A stretch of DNA of 64,000 nucleotides from Anarhynchus alexandrinus (GCA_008711295.1 VUYV01000073.1:124001-188000); one strand, 5' to 3'. Shown: positions 13,201 through 26,655, numbered from the stretch's first letter. Numbers and translations are program-made. The notes: generated by a model not told the origin, from the sequence alone.

Positions 13201-13488
13201 CTCAAAAAGAGGTAGTTCACATAGTGCCAGCAGTACCTGGTAGGCTGTAGATGAGGTGTAGGTTGATTTCTGGGGTGGAAGTAACTGAAAGAAGCTTGAG
13301 GAGGTAGGAGAGGAGTCACTGAAATCTGTACGCTGGGGCTGTGGACAAGGGATGGCAAAGCCAGTGTCTGCTTGTGGTTGCAAGGGCTGCAAGCAGAGTT
13401 AAGCTTTCCTCTCTTGTAAGGCTGTTTTCTCCCCCTTCACATTGGGATGGAGCACAAGACTCTAATCTTGCTGTTTTTAACAGCAAAG
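10216..13488. other. AT-rich noncoding stretch
   Basis: I see no gene. A small perfect hairpin (TTGTGG / CCACAA around 10460-10475) is present. Minus-strand ORFs at 13092-13392 overlap each other in different frames and are Pro/Ser-rich without a domain. No mobile element ends were recognised. Confidence 0.55.
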
Positions 13489-13520
13489 TACTACAGATGA
13501 AAATACTTCATAGCTCAGTG

Positions 13521-13545
13521 ACGAAGGCCCGGACCGCAGGCCGGG
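13521..13545. other. CpG-rich GC palindrome
   Basis: Within 25 bases there are four CpG dinucleotides and an inverted CCCGG / CCGGG pair (stem around 13528-13532 and 13541-13545). This contrasts with the CpG-poor AT-rich surroundings. It lies just beyond the 3' side of the minus-strand tRNA-SINE-like copy and may belong to it. Confidence 0.5.
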
Positions 13546-13665
13546 ATCCCAGAACCTCCACTCTCTCTGCCCAGTCAGAACATGAACAGGAGTCTGAACC
13601 CATATGTCCCTTACTTTAAAGGAGTGCTTCGCTGCCAGGCCATCGGCCACCCTGAGGTTATTTTC
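13546..13665 (-). repeat. tRNA-derived SINE-like element (copy 2)
   Basis: Read on the minus strand there is an A-box-like TGGCCTGGCAG (13642-13632) and a B-box-like GGTTCAGACTC (13600-13590). They start 42 nt apart, as in a tRNA gene. GAAGCA (13630-13625) lies between them, as in the copy at 10159, and GGGTTCA follows at a similar distance (29 nt against 26). The copy is decayed and does not fold as a functional tRNA. It matches my memory of a SINE-like family conserved in turtles, crocodilians and birds. Confidence 0.5.
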
Positions 13666-16600
13666 TCTTGATCTTTCTTTTCAGGAATTACTTAACCCTC
13701 TCTAAACAAATGATTCCCTGGTTAGCCAGGGAATCCAAGAGTGTAGGGTATTCCTCATGTCACGGGGTGGAAAATATCAGTTCAAACCCCAGATATAAGC
13801 AACTCTTACATCCCACATAAGTACCATAAACATTAACATTTTCACCATTTGTGATTTAACCCTTTTTTTGATCAGGTCAGAAACTAAGGAAATTCTCTAA
13901 CATTTTAACTAAAGCTTTCACTATTCTGTGAAGAGTATTAGGTTGTCCTCCCATGAAATACTGTTTTCTTGATCATCCGCTCCCATAAGGAAGGATATAA
14001 GGGAAATAAATGAGTGTTATGAAGCTGAAGTTAAAGAAACAGCATGGGAAGGCTGATACTGGTTTGGGGATAGTAATTAAGGTTGGGTTTTTTTTGTTGG
14101 AGAGGAGTGATGTCTCCTTGAATGTTAAAGTCTTTAGTGTTTCATTTGTTTTTCTTAGCAGTAAAACAGTAGATGCAAAAATACAGATGGCAGAAGTGAT
14201 ATAATGACAATATCTACAGTCCATTTATTACATGCTATGTTACCCTTTGAGTCTGGTCTTGGGAGATCGAGTCATTATTTATTTGCAGTCACAGTATGTC
14301 TTTTTAGCACTATTTTAAATTGTTTCCCTATATAATTGTTATATGAAATGCACTATGGTTTTGGAAACAGGAATTAAATCTTACCTGAAATAAGAAACTA
14401 AGTTGCTTACGAAGTGTTTCCAAAAAGCACAGTTAGACTCGCACAAAAGAACTCTCAATGTTTTAATCTGTTTTTCATCATGCAAATTAGCAGTAAAATC
14501 TCTGTTGTTTCCTGCCCATCTCTTATGATGCATGTATAACAGGACAACGTTCTGTCAGAAACCTTCCAGCAAAAGACTAAGACCTGGACACTACAGTATC
14601 ACTTTTTTTTGCATCAGCTTTGACTAAGCCACTTTTGTTTCAAGATGGTATCTTGCTAAATGTAGACCATTTAGCATGAATTATAATAAAATATAAGTAT
14701 AGCTTGTAATTAAAAGAACCTTCATGTGAAAATGGGATCTTAATTTTTTTATCTGTCTCTCACATTCAGCAAAACTCAAAATATTTTTAATTTTTAATTT
14801 TCATTTGAGTTGCCATAAAACTGAAAAATAAATACTTCCAGCTCTAAATAGGACTTCAAGGAACATTTGTATTTGATATGCAAAAGTACCACCTGTACAG
14901 CACTGAGTCCAATGAAATTTTTATCCCAATTGACTGTTTCAGAGATAGGCTACCGAACAGTTTCAGTTATCAGAAATTAGGTGTATTTGCAAAAAAAGGG
15001 CATAAATTAACCACACTGTTCCACACTGGGGCTAGATTTCATTTAAGCAGCTCACAAATAAGGTACACATGGCATATGTGTACTGAGCTGTGACTATGTA
15101 CAGTTATGACAACCACGTATGTAAATGCTTATTGAACTAAGTGATTACTCACTTACACCCATCACTGTGCTTGAAGGTGGTTATTGTCAGGTGTGTAAAC
15201 AAGTGAAGTGCATACACTTTTGGATAAAGCAAAAGCTGTTATAGACCGGTATAGTGCTACTGAACTCAGCTTGAACTGCAGAAAACTTTACACGTTATAG
15301 TGCTTAATATGGAAAACAAAACAAAGCAAAACAGATCCCCACCAAACCAAACCAACTTATAAACTGTTACAGGTGCAAACTCTACTGCAGTGTTCTTCTG
15401 TGATGACACAGGATTTTACTGACTTTGGCTCACTCCATCATTTTTAGTATATGCAGAAATAACGGTCACACTTTAAAATATTAGTTGGCTTCGTTTTGAT
15501 AAGCATCCAAAAACCCTGCTGCTCATTTAAATTTTGATCCTGCAAAATTGCTTTCATTGCATTCTGTCATTTTCCATTGATTTTATGCTTTTTTTTTCCT
15601 TTGGAGAAGGTCTGAGAATATCCTTGTTATCAGAAGGGTCAAAAGGAGAGTAGAATATGCTGAAAATGTCAAAACATGAGAGAGAGAGGTCTTTTTAGTT
15701 AAATGACATAGAATTGAATTCCACACAAACTTCAGCAAATAGCCTGTATTTTACAGTATCTCAATTTCTGGAAGACAAAGATTTACAGAGAAGTTTTTTT
15801 TTACCGCTAAACCATTTTTAACAGAAATGTTGAGTTTCAGATAAGCAATTATTCTTATCACTTTAAATTTAGTGATTATTTTGAAGATATATACAGGACC
15901 AGCACTAGCTGAAAAATGTTTCAAAATGCTTTTTTCATTGTCAAATGCCAGTTTTTAGAATATTTTTTTCACATAAAGGAATTGGCTTTGTTAGAAGATG
16001 TTAATTGCAGGGTTGCATTTCTGCTCAAAATGAAAATGGTACACTTGGCACAATCTATTAATATTACTTTGGGCTTTCACCTAAGATGTCAGAAACAGAT
16101 TCAGATCTTGGTACTCAGGCAGATAAGGACCTGTACCCTCTCTTCATCCCATCTCCTCTCATCCCATCCTATTCCATCCGAGACAAATTTTCTGATACAA
16201 TGTGTTTTATAACATGGAAAATTTTAGACTTTGGATGGGGGTGGGAGTGTTAGAAAGAGGTCCTAGTTTCATCCTGATGCAGAATAAAAGCAGTCTTTCC
16301 AAATTTACATATAGGCATTCATTTATTTTGCTTTTTCCTGGACAGATCTGAAGAAGTCTTGAGTTCCAAATTATGCTGACCACTCAAAATTAATTCACTC
16401 TTTTATCCTCTGAAATTGTTCAACAAATACAGTTTTCAATATGTTTTAGTGCTGTTGCAAGAAGAAGACTAGTGAGTGTTAAGTTAGAGAAGATTCAAGG
16501 ACTTTGTTTATAATACACCCACCAACTGTGATTCTTCTTATAAGCTCTGTAATTGGCAATCCAATCAGAAGTCTCACTGAGATGATATTTCTCACTAAAC

Positions 16601-19480
16601 AATGGTAATTTTATTTCCAAGCATGGTGGCATACAAGTGGAAATCAATGTAGTGAACTAACAGCATGGTCACATTGCATGCTTATTTAGGATTAAAGTAT
16701 GCCTGTTTCTCAAGTGTCTTAGATTTCATGTCACCCGTCAGTCCTCATCAGGATGTCTAAACAGTCTCTTATTTTTCCCCTTCACTTATCCCAAGGCCAA
16801 CTACACAAGACAGTCCATGCACCTCTTCGCTGCCCCTACCACAAACTTTTCTGTCTACCAAGTCATTTATTTAGGGTATGAATCTACTAACTTCTCTTCC
16901 AAGTCTGGGTATTGTTATGCTAGAAGGCATTAATTGAGTGTTAACAATTCATTCTTTGGTCTTTGCATAGTTTCAGGAGCGCTTAAGCTACCAGATGAAA
17001 GAATCCCCACTCCCTTCTCCCTTTATATTTTAAAAAATGCAAGCTTTCCTTGAAGGCAAGAGGGTTTTTCTCCACTGATGTCTGAACCAGACACTGATCA
17101 GTTCCAGTATTTCGGGGAATATCTCATTAAAATGCAAGGATAGAAAAGTGCTGATGAATGTATGGCTTCAGACATCTCAGCCAGTGAGTTAAAAGACACT
17201 GTATAGCCTTTCACAGCCATGTATTTAACATTGCGTAGTACCAACAAGATGTTGCACAATGCTTGCAGTGACAGGTTGTTTCTTCTGTGGAGGTGTTTTT
17301 GTTTGTTTGTTTGCTTTTCTGTAAAGCCTGATCTAAGGAACTGTCTAACCATGTGTTACACAAATTAACAACAGAAAAAACACCTCTTGCATTCCACACT
17401 ACTCCAAATGATTTGGATTTTCTTCTGCTTACTGTATTCCCCCATACTTCCCTAAAAATGAGTAATAATACTGTTGCGCTGTAGGTGGGAAAAGAACTTT
17501 GCAAGACAGAGGCAACTGAAGTCATTATTAAGAGACTGATTAACTTTGGTTTAGATTACATCTATTTATTCATTGTGTGGTAGTACACGACTCTATTGAA
17601 AACCTTAGCCAATTCATTTTTGGTACTTTTTCTAATTCTTCAGTCAACAAAAAGCATCCCACAGCCCTGAGTCCTGGAATATGGCTTTGTAAGGCAGTGT
17701 TAACAGCTTTGTTAGCTCTGTGGTTAAGACAGGACCCTGATCCTCAACATTAATTTGGAGCTAAAAGTCCTTTATTCCTAAGTTTTCCGATGTTATTTAA
17801 CACAGAACTCTTGGGAAGACATTATAAAGTTTAAATAACAAAAGGAACAGATAAATGCATATAAAATTTTTTAAAACTGTTGGAATGGCTACCAATCATT
17901 AATAGTACTACCTTGCTCTTCTTGAAAATCTCGCTCTAAAGCAGATCCCACAAAGGATTTCAACATTCTCTGTCTGGCCACCACAAAGTGCCTGCAATAT
18001 GTGAGTTCTTTGTACAAGTGGGAAGGCGATTTACTAGGTTATTTCATCAAGTCCATGCCAGCATGGGAGTGCTTCAACCTCTAGCTTCTAGACTGGATTG
18101 CAGAGCCCAGACTTGAGCACGCATATTCCCCATGAAACCTGTGTGCTCCACATAGAGACATCGAGACACCTCTGAAAGGTGTCCTGAAGGAACAGAGAGC
18201 AGAGGTGTTTTGAAATGCCATCTGTCTCCAAAGTGGGGGACCACTTGTGTGGACAGATATAGCGGGGATTTCTCTCACAATAGTCCCCATTGTTTTCAGT
18301 ACTGAGCAAGGATATTTCTGTAGTGTGGATGAGCATACACGTCCTTTCCTTATTGCCCTTCCTGCTACGACTCCATCCTGTTTTCCATTAGCTTGTTATT
18401 TGCACTCAGATTTCATCTGAATTACTGATGTGTAGCTGATAACACTTCAGAGTTTGTGTTTGATGAGAAACGGATTTAAATGATGCTTTCTCTGTTTCTG
18501 TGGTGTATGAATTCTCCCTCTGAGAACTGAAAAAGATTGACTGGGTTATTTCATCCACTTTTCCAGGACAAGATTGCCTCTACCCCTTAACTGAAAGTAG
18601 GTTGTGTAGAGTAGCAAATAAGGAACTTATCCATTATACTATAAAAATATGGATGTAAGGTAATGAACGACACAGCCAGTTTCAGTCATAACTAAACTTG
18701 GCCCACTAAAATTATAAAATAAAAACTAGTAATACACCAATTGTTAGCTATTTTAATGGGTCACACTGCTTCAAATTTCTAATCCTTTACAGAATAATCT
18801 TTAATATAGACTCAGAAGAAAAATCATCAACGCAACTTTTCCGACCATCTCAACAAAAACAGGGTTCTGGAATTGTCCAGGTCTTAAGGTTAGAGTCTTC
18901 TGCGCTGTATTGCTGTCTGTCTATGTTTATCCAACACCTAGCCCTGAGACCAAAAAAATCCATTGCATAAATCCAAGTGACAATCTCAGTGGTAATATAT
19001 CCCCCACCACCTGACTAAGTCCAGGGAGGGGAATCAAGTCGTAGTATTGTCTGCCTGGCAGTCCTAAAATATCACAAAAAAGTATCTGTGGATTTGGACC
19101 ACATTTATCTAGGGGATGAACAATACCCATATGTTCACCAGATGACTACAGATTGAGTCAAAGTTCAAGGCTGCAACAAAGGATAACTTGTATCTTCAGG
19201 ACTGGCTTTGATTAGATTGCTGTTTACAAAGAATTTTTTAAAAAATGAATATTCCAAAATATGTGGGAGGATCATTGTTCTTAGTTATCTTTTTATTTAT
19301 TTTTCAGATATGTTCTATTAAATGCAATTGTTTTATGGCCTATTTTCATTAAGCATTTGTTTCCATTACAGTGACTCATAGTTGGAATTAGAGCATATGT
19401 AGTTCTCTTAATTCAGAAGCCAGGAAACTGAAAATTAATTCTGAATAGAAATGTCAGGGAATGTGTATGCTCACTCTCAT
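13666..19480. other. AT-rich noncoding stretch
   Basis: I see no gene. Small ORFs (for example 14878-15093 +, 15916-16212 +, 17211-17525 -, 18088-18336 -) lack domains. A GC-richer patch at 18040-18340 has overlapping ORFs in two minus frames and might be an old repeat, but I cannot classify it. Simple repeats are at 15312-15355 and 17296-17313 (TTTG). Confidence 0.55.
15312..15355. repeat. (AAAAC)n / (CCAAA)n low-complexity tract
   Basis: Tandem AAAAC-type units with AAAGC variants are followed by CCAAA units. Simple repeat. Confidence 0.8.
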
Positions 19481-19493
19481 AGTCCCATTCTGT

Positions 19494-19583
19494 ATATATA
19501 TACGCCTACACATGCACACACAGGCCTAGAGTAAAAAAAAAAAAATCTTTTAATTAATTAATGCACATGTACACACATATATA
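19494..19583. repeat. AT/CA-rich simple repeats
   Basis: A short (TA)n tract, a 12-13-nt A run, TTAATTAATTAA and CA-rich words lie side by side, immediately before the 21-bp duplication. Confidence 0.7.
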
Positions 19584-19625
19584 AGTAGTGATATTTAGAT
19601 GTATAGTAGTGATATTTAGATGTAT
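19584..19625. repeat. Perfect 21-bp tandem duplication
   Basis: The units 19584-19604 and 19605-19625 are identical (AGTAGTGATATTTAG followed by ATGTAT). Identity suggests a recent duplication or one still varying in copy number. Confidence 0.95.
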
Positions 19626-20825
19626 AAAGCGATGTGTGTGTAAAATCCCTATTTCTTGTTCTTCATCCATTAAGCTACTTAAATTTGGAAGGGCGGGTGC
19701 AGAGTGATCTGTTTTTTGTTTTGGTATTTGAATCTGAAATGAATGGGTGGAAACGTTCTTCATCATACACAATGTTAAAATTCTTTTATGTTCCAAAGTC
19801 TTTCTCTAAAACACTGTAAATGTTATCTATAACAAAAATGTTAGAGAAGCTGAACAATTTTCCCTTGATTAATGTGTGCTACGTACTTCCTAGAAAGAGT
19901 AACAATCTGGACTCTGAATGTATTTCTTTTATGTTTACATAAATGGAAATAATGCAAATAAAAATCTCCTTTATACTTTTGTGCAGGCTACTTATACCTT
20001 CAGTTTAATGAAGCTACACTGCACCTTGAATAGGCAAGGAAAGACAAGAGGTAGGCAGGGAATAGGTCCAAAATATTTGCTGTTGGTCTGCAGAGTATTA
20101 CAGGCTGAGAAATAACTTTTCCCACAGAGGTGGAAGGATGCAGAGTAGAATCCTGTGTTTCCATGGATCAAATAGCTTCCGAGGGCTGCACCTGGAGTGA
20201 CTTGCTGAAGGAAAAATCTTTCCCAAAGAGAATAATAAACTTGCAGAAGCTGGAAGAAAGGCTTGCAGTAACCTAAATGTACACGTTGGTAAGTTTACTT
20301 AATCATTACCAAAAGTTTAATTACATAATTGTTTTTCTTTGGAGTAGAATCATTTAATTGGTTAAAATAATGTTTATTTAGTTAAAAATGAAATTATAGC
20401 CCATTATCTAACGCAAATAATCTAAAAAGCTGGCTAGAAAGGCAGTGAGAAAGCCCTCTAAGTTTGAGAAAGCCACTTTGGTGACACTCACAAAATACTC
20501 AGATGCTGTTACAAGGTCACAACATGTTGCTAGTTAAGTGTCTAGATGTCTGAGTGACAAAGGGATCAAAGTATTTGGCATTTACAATGTTATATTTATT
20601 ATCTCTGTTGGTATGAGGGGGGCATATTCCAATTCAGTAGAGCCACAAATACCACAACAATGCAGGATTTTCTAACATCAAAACAGCAACCCCCCACACA
20701 CCCCCCACCCCCAAAATAGTGTAGAATAAAAGCAACACAAAGTGACATAAAAATCATTATTTCTTGGAACATGAGAAATTTAGTCAGAAGTTAAGATTTT
20801 GTTTGTTTTATTTTTTAATGATGAC
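19626..20825. other. AT-rich noncoding stretch
   Basis: I see no gene. A C-rich run is present at 20690-20714. Short ORFs at 19634-19819 and 19918-20115 carry no domain. Confidence 0.6.
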
Positions 20826-20998
20826 AGTGGTAAAATTCTGTAGCAGGCTGCCTAGAGATGTAGCGGGACCTCTGTCTTTGGAGGTGTTTGGCAACCTGTT
20901 CTGATTAGACCTGCTTTGAGCAGGGAGTTGGACTAGGTGACGTCTGGAGGTCCCTTCCAGCCTGAGCTAGTCTGTGATTCTGTCATTGCATGATTCTG
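20826..20998 (+). mobile_element. CR1 LINE, 5'-truncated 3' end
   Basis: The segment matches the 3' end of avian CR1. The reading frame from 20849 gives RLPRDVAGPLSLEVF, the conserved C-terminal block of CR1 ORF2. It is followed by TTGGACTAGGTGACG, GGTCCCTTCCA, and a decayed tail TGTGATTCTGTCATTGCATGATTCTG-like (20973-20998). The ORF2 frame stops soon after (TGA near 20903) and the tail units have diverged, so this is an old inactive copy. No target-site duplication was recognised. Confidence 0.9.
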
Positions 20999-23900
20999 AC
21001 GAACCATCTGAAGGTTTTAAAACCAAACTAAAATAATGGATTAATAATCTTGCCTCTCCTGTGTTGTTCAGGCTGTTGATTTACAGTGGAGGTTTTAATA
21101 TTTTTATTCACAACAGTGCCATAGGCTTTGTTGCTTTCTCTAGTTAGCTGCACCCCTTTATTGTGTTTGGATACCACCATATTGGACCCATGCACCTTTT
21201 TGTGCTCTAGGATCTCAGTAGACTCCTATTTTTAAGCCTATTCATCAGTAAAGGGTTTGTCAGCTATTACTTCACGAACGTAAGACCCAACATTGATCAT
21301 TCCTGAAATATGTTGACTTTGTTGTAAATAAATAGATCTGTCTGCCCCAGGACGTGTCAGAATTTCTATGATTCTTTATATATATTGCAGACAATATACG
21401 AATATCCATAGGTGCTTGAAGTAAAATTAATTAATCTTTCAAGGTATCTTCTAAATGGGGAAAGTAAATAAAAAACAAGAATGCAGTTCAGAGTCCCTGC
21501 GAAAGAGGAAAAAGAAAAAGAATAAAAGAAAAAGAATAAAAGAAAAATTTGGAGACCTTGAAACAGAAATTTCCTTGGTCTGAAGTGAAAAAGCACAGAC
21601 ACTACAGCAAAATATCACTCTCAATAATTCTCAGTACCAACTTTCAGAAATGTGTACAGACATGCATGTATGATATATATGTTTATATAAACACACACAT
21701 ACACACAAATGCATGGGTAAACAGTGAGCTTTATCACCATAACTGTCCTTCTGGGATGACTGGGAGTATGAAGATGACCAAATAACAATCAAATCATTAA
21801 TAAGATTACCTAGCAGTTCATTTTCCTACACATTTGTTCTCCTGCAGTTTTTAATTCACTTCTCAGAAAATAAGATCCAGAATCTTAAGTACACTGTGTC
21901 TTTTCAAGTCTATCAGATTTAAAATAGTGTTTCACTACCACATGAAGAAAATCATTAGGAGGAACAGGTATCATCAGGAAAGTAAGAAGACACAATGAGG
22001 AAGAAAAAAGCCAGCAAAAACTTATTTTGGAGACAAGTTCTACTATTGACAAAGCGCCCAAGCAATGAGATGCATATGATACTTACCTATTATCCTAAAA
22101 CATATCATCCATTGAGTTTCTTTGATTTAATTACACATTCTGCCTCATTCAGTGCTTTGGGTATTGTGATTTTTGCCCAATAACGAAGCAAAAGTCCAAC
22201 CTTGCAACAGGAACTTCTGTGTTCTTTATTTATTGTGTTACACCAGGCTCCTACCTTTATAATTTTTGGAATCCAATGGAGTATACAAAAAATATCAGCT
22301 GAATGATAATGGAGAAATTAAAATTATGTTAATGTATTAACCAATATTGGCATACCTGTACAGAAGAATGTTGAATGATAACTTTTAACATATTCAAAAT
22401 AAAGTATTTACTAAGTCAGTTAAAATTTGATTTAGAAGTAGTCTTTGGATTTCTTAAAGGTATATAAAATATATGAAAAAATCCGACATCCAAAATATCT
22501 TTATATATTTTGATCTTCTGCCACTCAAAGCAAAATATTTCTAAAAAGTCCAGAAAGATGAGAAACCACTTAAATCTTGTGCATCTGTACAGACACACAC
22601 AAAACAATGAACTTATGCCAGCATAAATAACTGTGGTTAATGTTTTTGAAGATGACATCATATGACTGCTACACATTTGCTTTATCAAATAGTGACAGAA
22701 TCTTTTTTAAAAGTCAATATTTCAAAAGCTTTTTTATCCTAACTGTGATTTTATTTTCTGTTATATTAACCATTAAAATGCAAACAGTGATTTTAAATCA
22801 AAGAAAACAAAATATGATTTGAAGACTGTTGAAACAGGCATTGTCTTTAACCAGTTTATTTTCTTTTTTCTCTTCTGACACAAAGAATTCCAGAAGTCTG
22901 AACACAATTTCTAGTTTCCCTTTTTAAATGTAGATTGCTTTCATCAAAGCTTTTTCCATATGCAAACTAATCGACCCACAATTTAAACTCAGATCCAAAG
23001 GTCATACAAGGAAAGTACTTTCCAGGCCTCCTTTCTTCTATTTTCATGCCATCCGTTTGAAACATTGCACTTTTTTTAGGAACTAGTCACCCTAGTCTTC
23101 CCTTATATTCAGTGAATCATGTCATCTGAATGAGTAAGAGATTCTTTCCAGTTTTAGGAATATTAGTTTAAGCCTAGGCCAGAGGTGGGTATCATCTTAC
23201 CGACTAGGAGGACTGCAGTATAGATTTATACATCCAAGGTCCTCCTTACAGCTGATGGAGAGCAGTAAACAGGTTCAGCATCCTTCAGCATGGCAAATAA
23301 ATTGCCATGTCTTTAGCTCAAGCTCCAGTAAAGACTGGAAAGTAGAAGCTTCAAAACCCAACCGCTTGCATTGTAATTCTAATAAAATAAATATTTGAAG
23401 CAAGTGCAAGATAAGATTAGAGTGAAAAATCATTTTGCAATAATATGTCCTTTCTTTCCTTGCATTTCCTTTCTGCTTAATTAATGTGATGTGTTTGAAT
23501 TATGAAAATCTTGAAATGATGTTCCCACAATCTATTTTCAATTCTTATGTTAAACCTACCAGCCTACTTAGCTTCAGTATGTGTTTTATAATTGAAACAT
23601 GCTTTTGATATTTTTGTTATTATTAGTCATATTTATGAGTATATATTAATTATGATAAGATGAATAGAAGTTTGAGACATAATTCTGATTGTCTAACACT
23701 AAGACAATAATTTTTCAGACCTGTTCTGTACATACCGATTAAATTCTATAGTTCAAAAAGAAAAAACAATATGCATATTAGATTTTATTTTTCCAGTTTC
23801 CAGTTCTTAATGACCTCAGGACAGGTTATTTTGAGGGGATTAATGATCTGCTAGAAGATGTTCATTGCCCAAGATATAGAGACTTAGGCTAGTCATTAAC

Positions 23901-24275
23901 ACTGCAGAAATATTTTGTAGTTCGATCATTGCTGTCAACTTCCTTAATATACTCAGACTTTAAATAAGCTCTTAAAGAATATCATAAAGCAAATTTCAAA
24001 CTTGAAGAATCTGACAAGATTCACATTAAAACAACCTCTTAGAAAAAAAAAGTCTTCTTTATAATATATCTCTCTGGCCCTTTATCTATTTTTTTCCTTT
24101 CTATCTGACCTACTTTTCTCCTGCACTTGTCCTCTGAAGTCCTTCAGTAATCAGGCTGTACATCTATCTAAAGCCCATAAGCAAAGTTTTTAGCCTTTGG
24201 CTGAAAAACTTTAAATAGCAGTGTTGTCATATAGCCCACTGAAAGACAGATAAGCATTCATGTGAACTGAACAAG
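20999..24275. other. AT-rich noncoding stretch
   Basis: I see no gene. It contains an A-rich tandem array at 21501-21547 and a CA-rich tract at 21690-21710. ORFs such as 21366-21602 (-), 21549-21785 (+), 22416-22688 (-) and 22640-22822 (+) are rich in Phe, Ile, Lys and Asn, as expected of chance ORFs in AT-rich DNA. Confidence 0.6.
21501..21547. repeat. A-rich tandem array (AAAGAAAAAGAAT-like)
   Basis: About three units of AGAAAAAGAATAA occur in tandem with a GAAAGAGG lead-in. Confidence 0.85.
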
Positions 24276-24356
24276 TCTCTTTATATGTATATCCACACAT
24301 ATATCCACACACACATTGGTGTATGTAAATGTATGATAATACACAAGCACACACAT
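24276..24356. repeat. TA/CA simple repeats
   Basis: Interrupted TATG, CACA and ATCCACAC words form a degenerate dinucleotide tract. Confidence 0.7.
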
Positions 24357-26489
24357 TTAACTTTTTCCTGAGACTGCTGACACAGCATAAAATATTCAGA
24401 CTAGGACTTTATTAAGGGCAAAGAACAGAAAATCTTACTTTGTAGCTCTGATTTGCATTAATCTGCCTGTGATAACTTTACCAGAAAATGTAAATTGAAT
24501 TAAAAAAAATTGGTTTTCACTAAGGTTTTCTTGTCATACAAAGTAAAACAAATGGAGTATAATAAGAATCTGCTATTTAATTTCCTCCACACTTTGAAAG
24601 AATCCAAACATGGTGATTTGAGCCTTTTTTAATCTGTGATTTAACTTGGACTTTTTTGTGCACAATCATCTGTTTCTGTCTGCTTGGTTTATTTGGTTTT
24701 TAAAGGCAGGGTCAGATTTTTACACACACGGTTGTGGGAACACCTCTTTTGGATGGAATACACTCCAACACATGACAATAGCTACATTGTCATCCTCATT
24801 ATTGAATTTCTGCAGGAGAAAGTGAGCCTACCTTTCCTTCACAGCTAGGACTTCATCAAAATCCAGCTGGTGTAGAAGTCTCTGACTCAGACCAAACTTG
24901 GGCTGCCCTGATACAGCCTCTTCCTTCTCCAGTTTATAGTCTGTCCTGGTGCTTTTCAGCACATCAGTCTCACCTCTTCTTAAAGCAGGAAGACAGCACA
25001 ACACCCTGGCTTAATAGATTGCTAGAGTCTAAAGCAGTGGAAGTTTTATTTTTACCGAAGTCTATCACTGGCCAGCTATCCTGCCTGATATCAAAATTGC
25101 TCACGTGCATTTTAGATCAACTACGTGGGACAGTTTTCTTGTTAGGATCCAGTTAGATAAACCTATTACCTTTTCCAGATACTTTCAAACCATGCCCAAA
25201 GTATCAAATTTAATCTGCATGTGTAGTCATGAGGACAGCAGCATTATGGTCATAATCATAACCTGTTGAATGACCAATCAGCTTGAAGACTGCTAGTGAC
25301 CATACAGGTGATTCCATTGTCAAATTCAGGGAAATGAGTAAGGACAAGAAAAAGCGTATCACAGTCTGGGATTTACTTAAGTGCTTTATTAACTTAATGA
25401 ACTTTCTTTGTCAACCTTATTAAATCTGATCTTGCAAGTGTATAAGGTTTAAATATATATAGCCTACACCAAATTTATACTAGTTACTAGTGTTTGGCAG
25501 TTTTACCCAACTGCTAACTTGAAGTTTGTCCCCCTGTTAAATGTACCTTGAGAAATGACAGTATGTGGCTTCATATTTGTGTTTTGGATCCTACCTGGAT
25601 GTGCTGAGCTCACAAGTAGGAATATATTTAATTTTTTTTTTTTTCTAAGTTAAATTATTGCAATTCATCTTGAAATTTGAAGGCAAGCTGAGTTGACTCT
25701 TTCCTCAGCATCATCACGAGTAATACATTTTATGCTGGTCACCTTCTGCACTCCAGTATCTTTATATCACACTTTAAGAGTACCTCTGAAACCATCTTTA
25801 AGGTACTTTCTTAGAAAGTAGGACTTGGCAATTCAAGTCATGATTTGTGAGTCAGAACTATCTTTCTTGAAATGTGTCAGGTGTAGAGTACTAACAGGGT
25901 TTAAAAAAGAAGAAATCTTGTTTGCTTTTAAAGTAAGTAGACATTTATAGTTCTGAATGCACATCAGGAGCACATCTGTGTTTAAAAATACCAGATATAC
26001 ATCTGTCAGAGAGCTTGTTTATGTAGGTAAACTGTAAAACCTTCTCTGAGATAGAAAGTTATTACCAAAAGCAGTAGTTGCCCATAAAGAAAGAGTGATA
26101 AATATGCAAATACAGGATCCCCACTTATACCAGGGGGATCTATTTACATGTGAGTCATATGTGTTTTATTGGGCCATGTTCTTCCTTGAATAGCAGTCCG
26201 AGATAATCACAGCAAGTCAATTTAATTAAAGTAATAGCCCATTTACTTCTTAGCACATCTTAGCGTAAAGACTGAGAAAGTGTTAATATTCGTACGTAAG
26301 GCTTTTGCTGGAAGCTTAGAGTTTGCCTAAGCTTATGATTCTAACACTAGGTATTCCAGAAAAACTAGAAAAAAAACCCAATCCTACAACTGCCTATAAA
26401 GCCTAGGACCCTATCCAGAGATTCAGGGTGGGATTTGGTTTATCTAATTTTCAAAAAAATACTTGTGTAATAGAGGTATGTTGTCCGAA
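24357..26489. other. AT-rich noncoding stretch
   Basis: I see no gene and no ORF of 60 codons or more. The part at 24800-25120 is somewhat richer in GC but shows no motif I recognise. Confidence 0.6.
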
Positions 26490-26552
26490 TTAACTAGTAG
26501 TATTTAAAATTAACTAGTAGTATTTAATTAGGATTTAACTAGTAGTATTTAA
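26490..26552. repeat. Three copies of an 18-bp TTAACTAGTAGTATTTAA unit
   Basis: The unit occurs at 26490-26507, 26510-26527 and 26535-26552, with offsets of 20 and 25 bp. The unit core is identical in all three. Confidence 0.9.
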
Positions 26553-26655
26553 AGAATAAAGCTGAAAGTCTTGAGAAAAATTTGCCCCTAGTTAGACATT
26601 TAAAATAGGTGGGATGAATAACCTACTGGAAGTGTTCATCATTCTCCTACATTAT

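Noticed and set aside
13546..13665. Functional tRNA gene on the minus strand
   Set aside because: A- and B-box spacing fits, but the boxes are degenerate and I could not form an acceptor stem or a clear anticodon arm; it is better read as a SINE relic.
21362..21374. TTCTATGATTCT word as another CR1 tail
   Set aside because: The DNA before it lacks every other CR1 3' landmark; the word is short enough to occur by chance.
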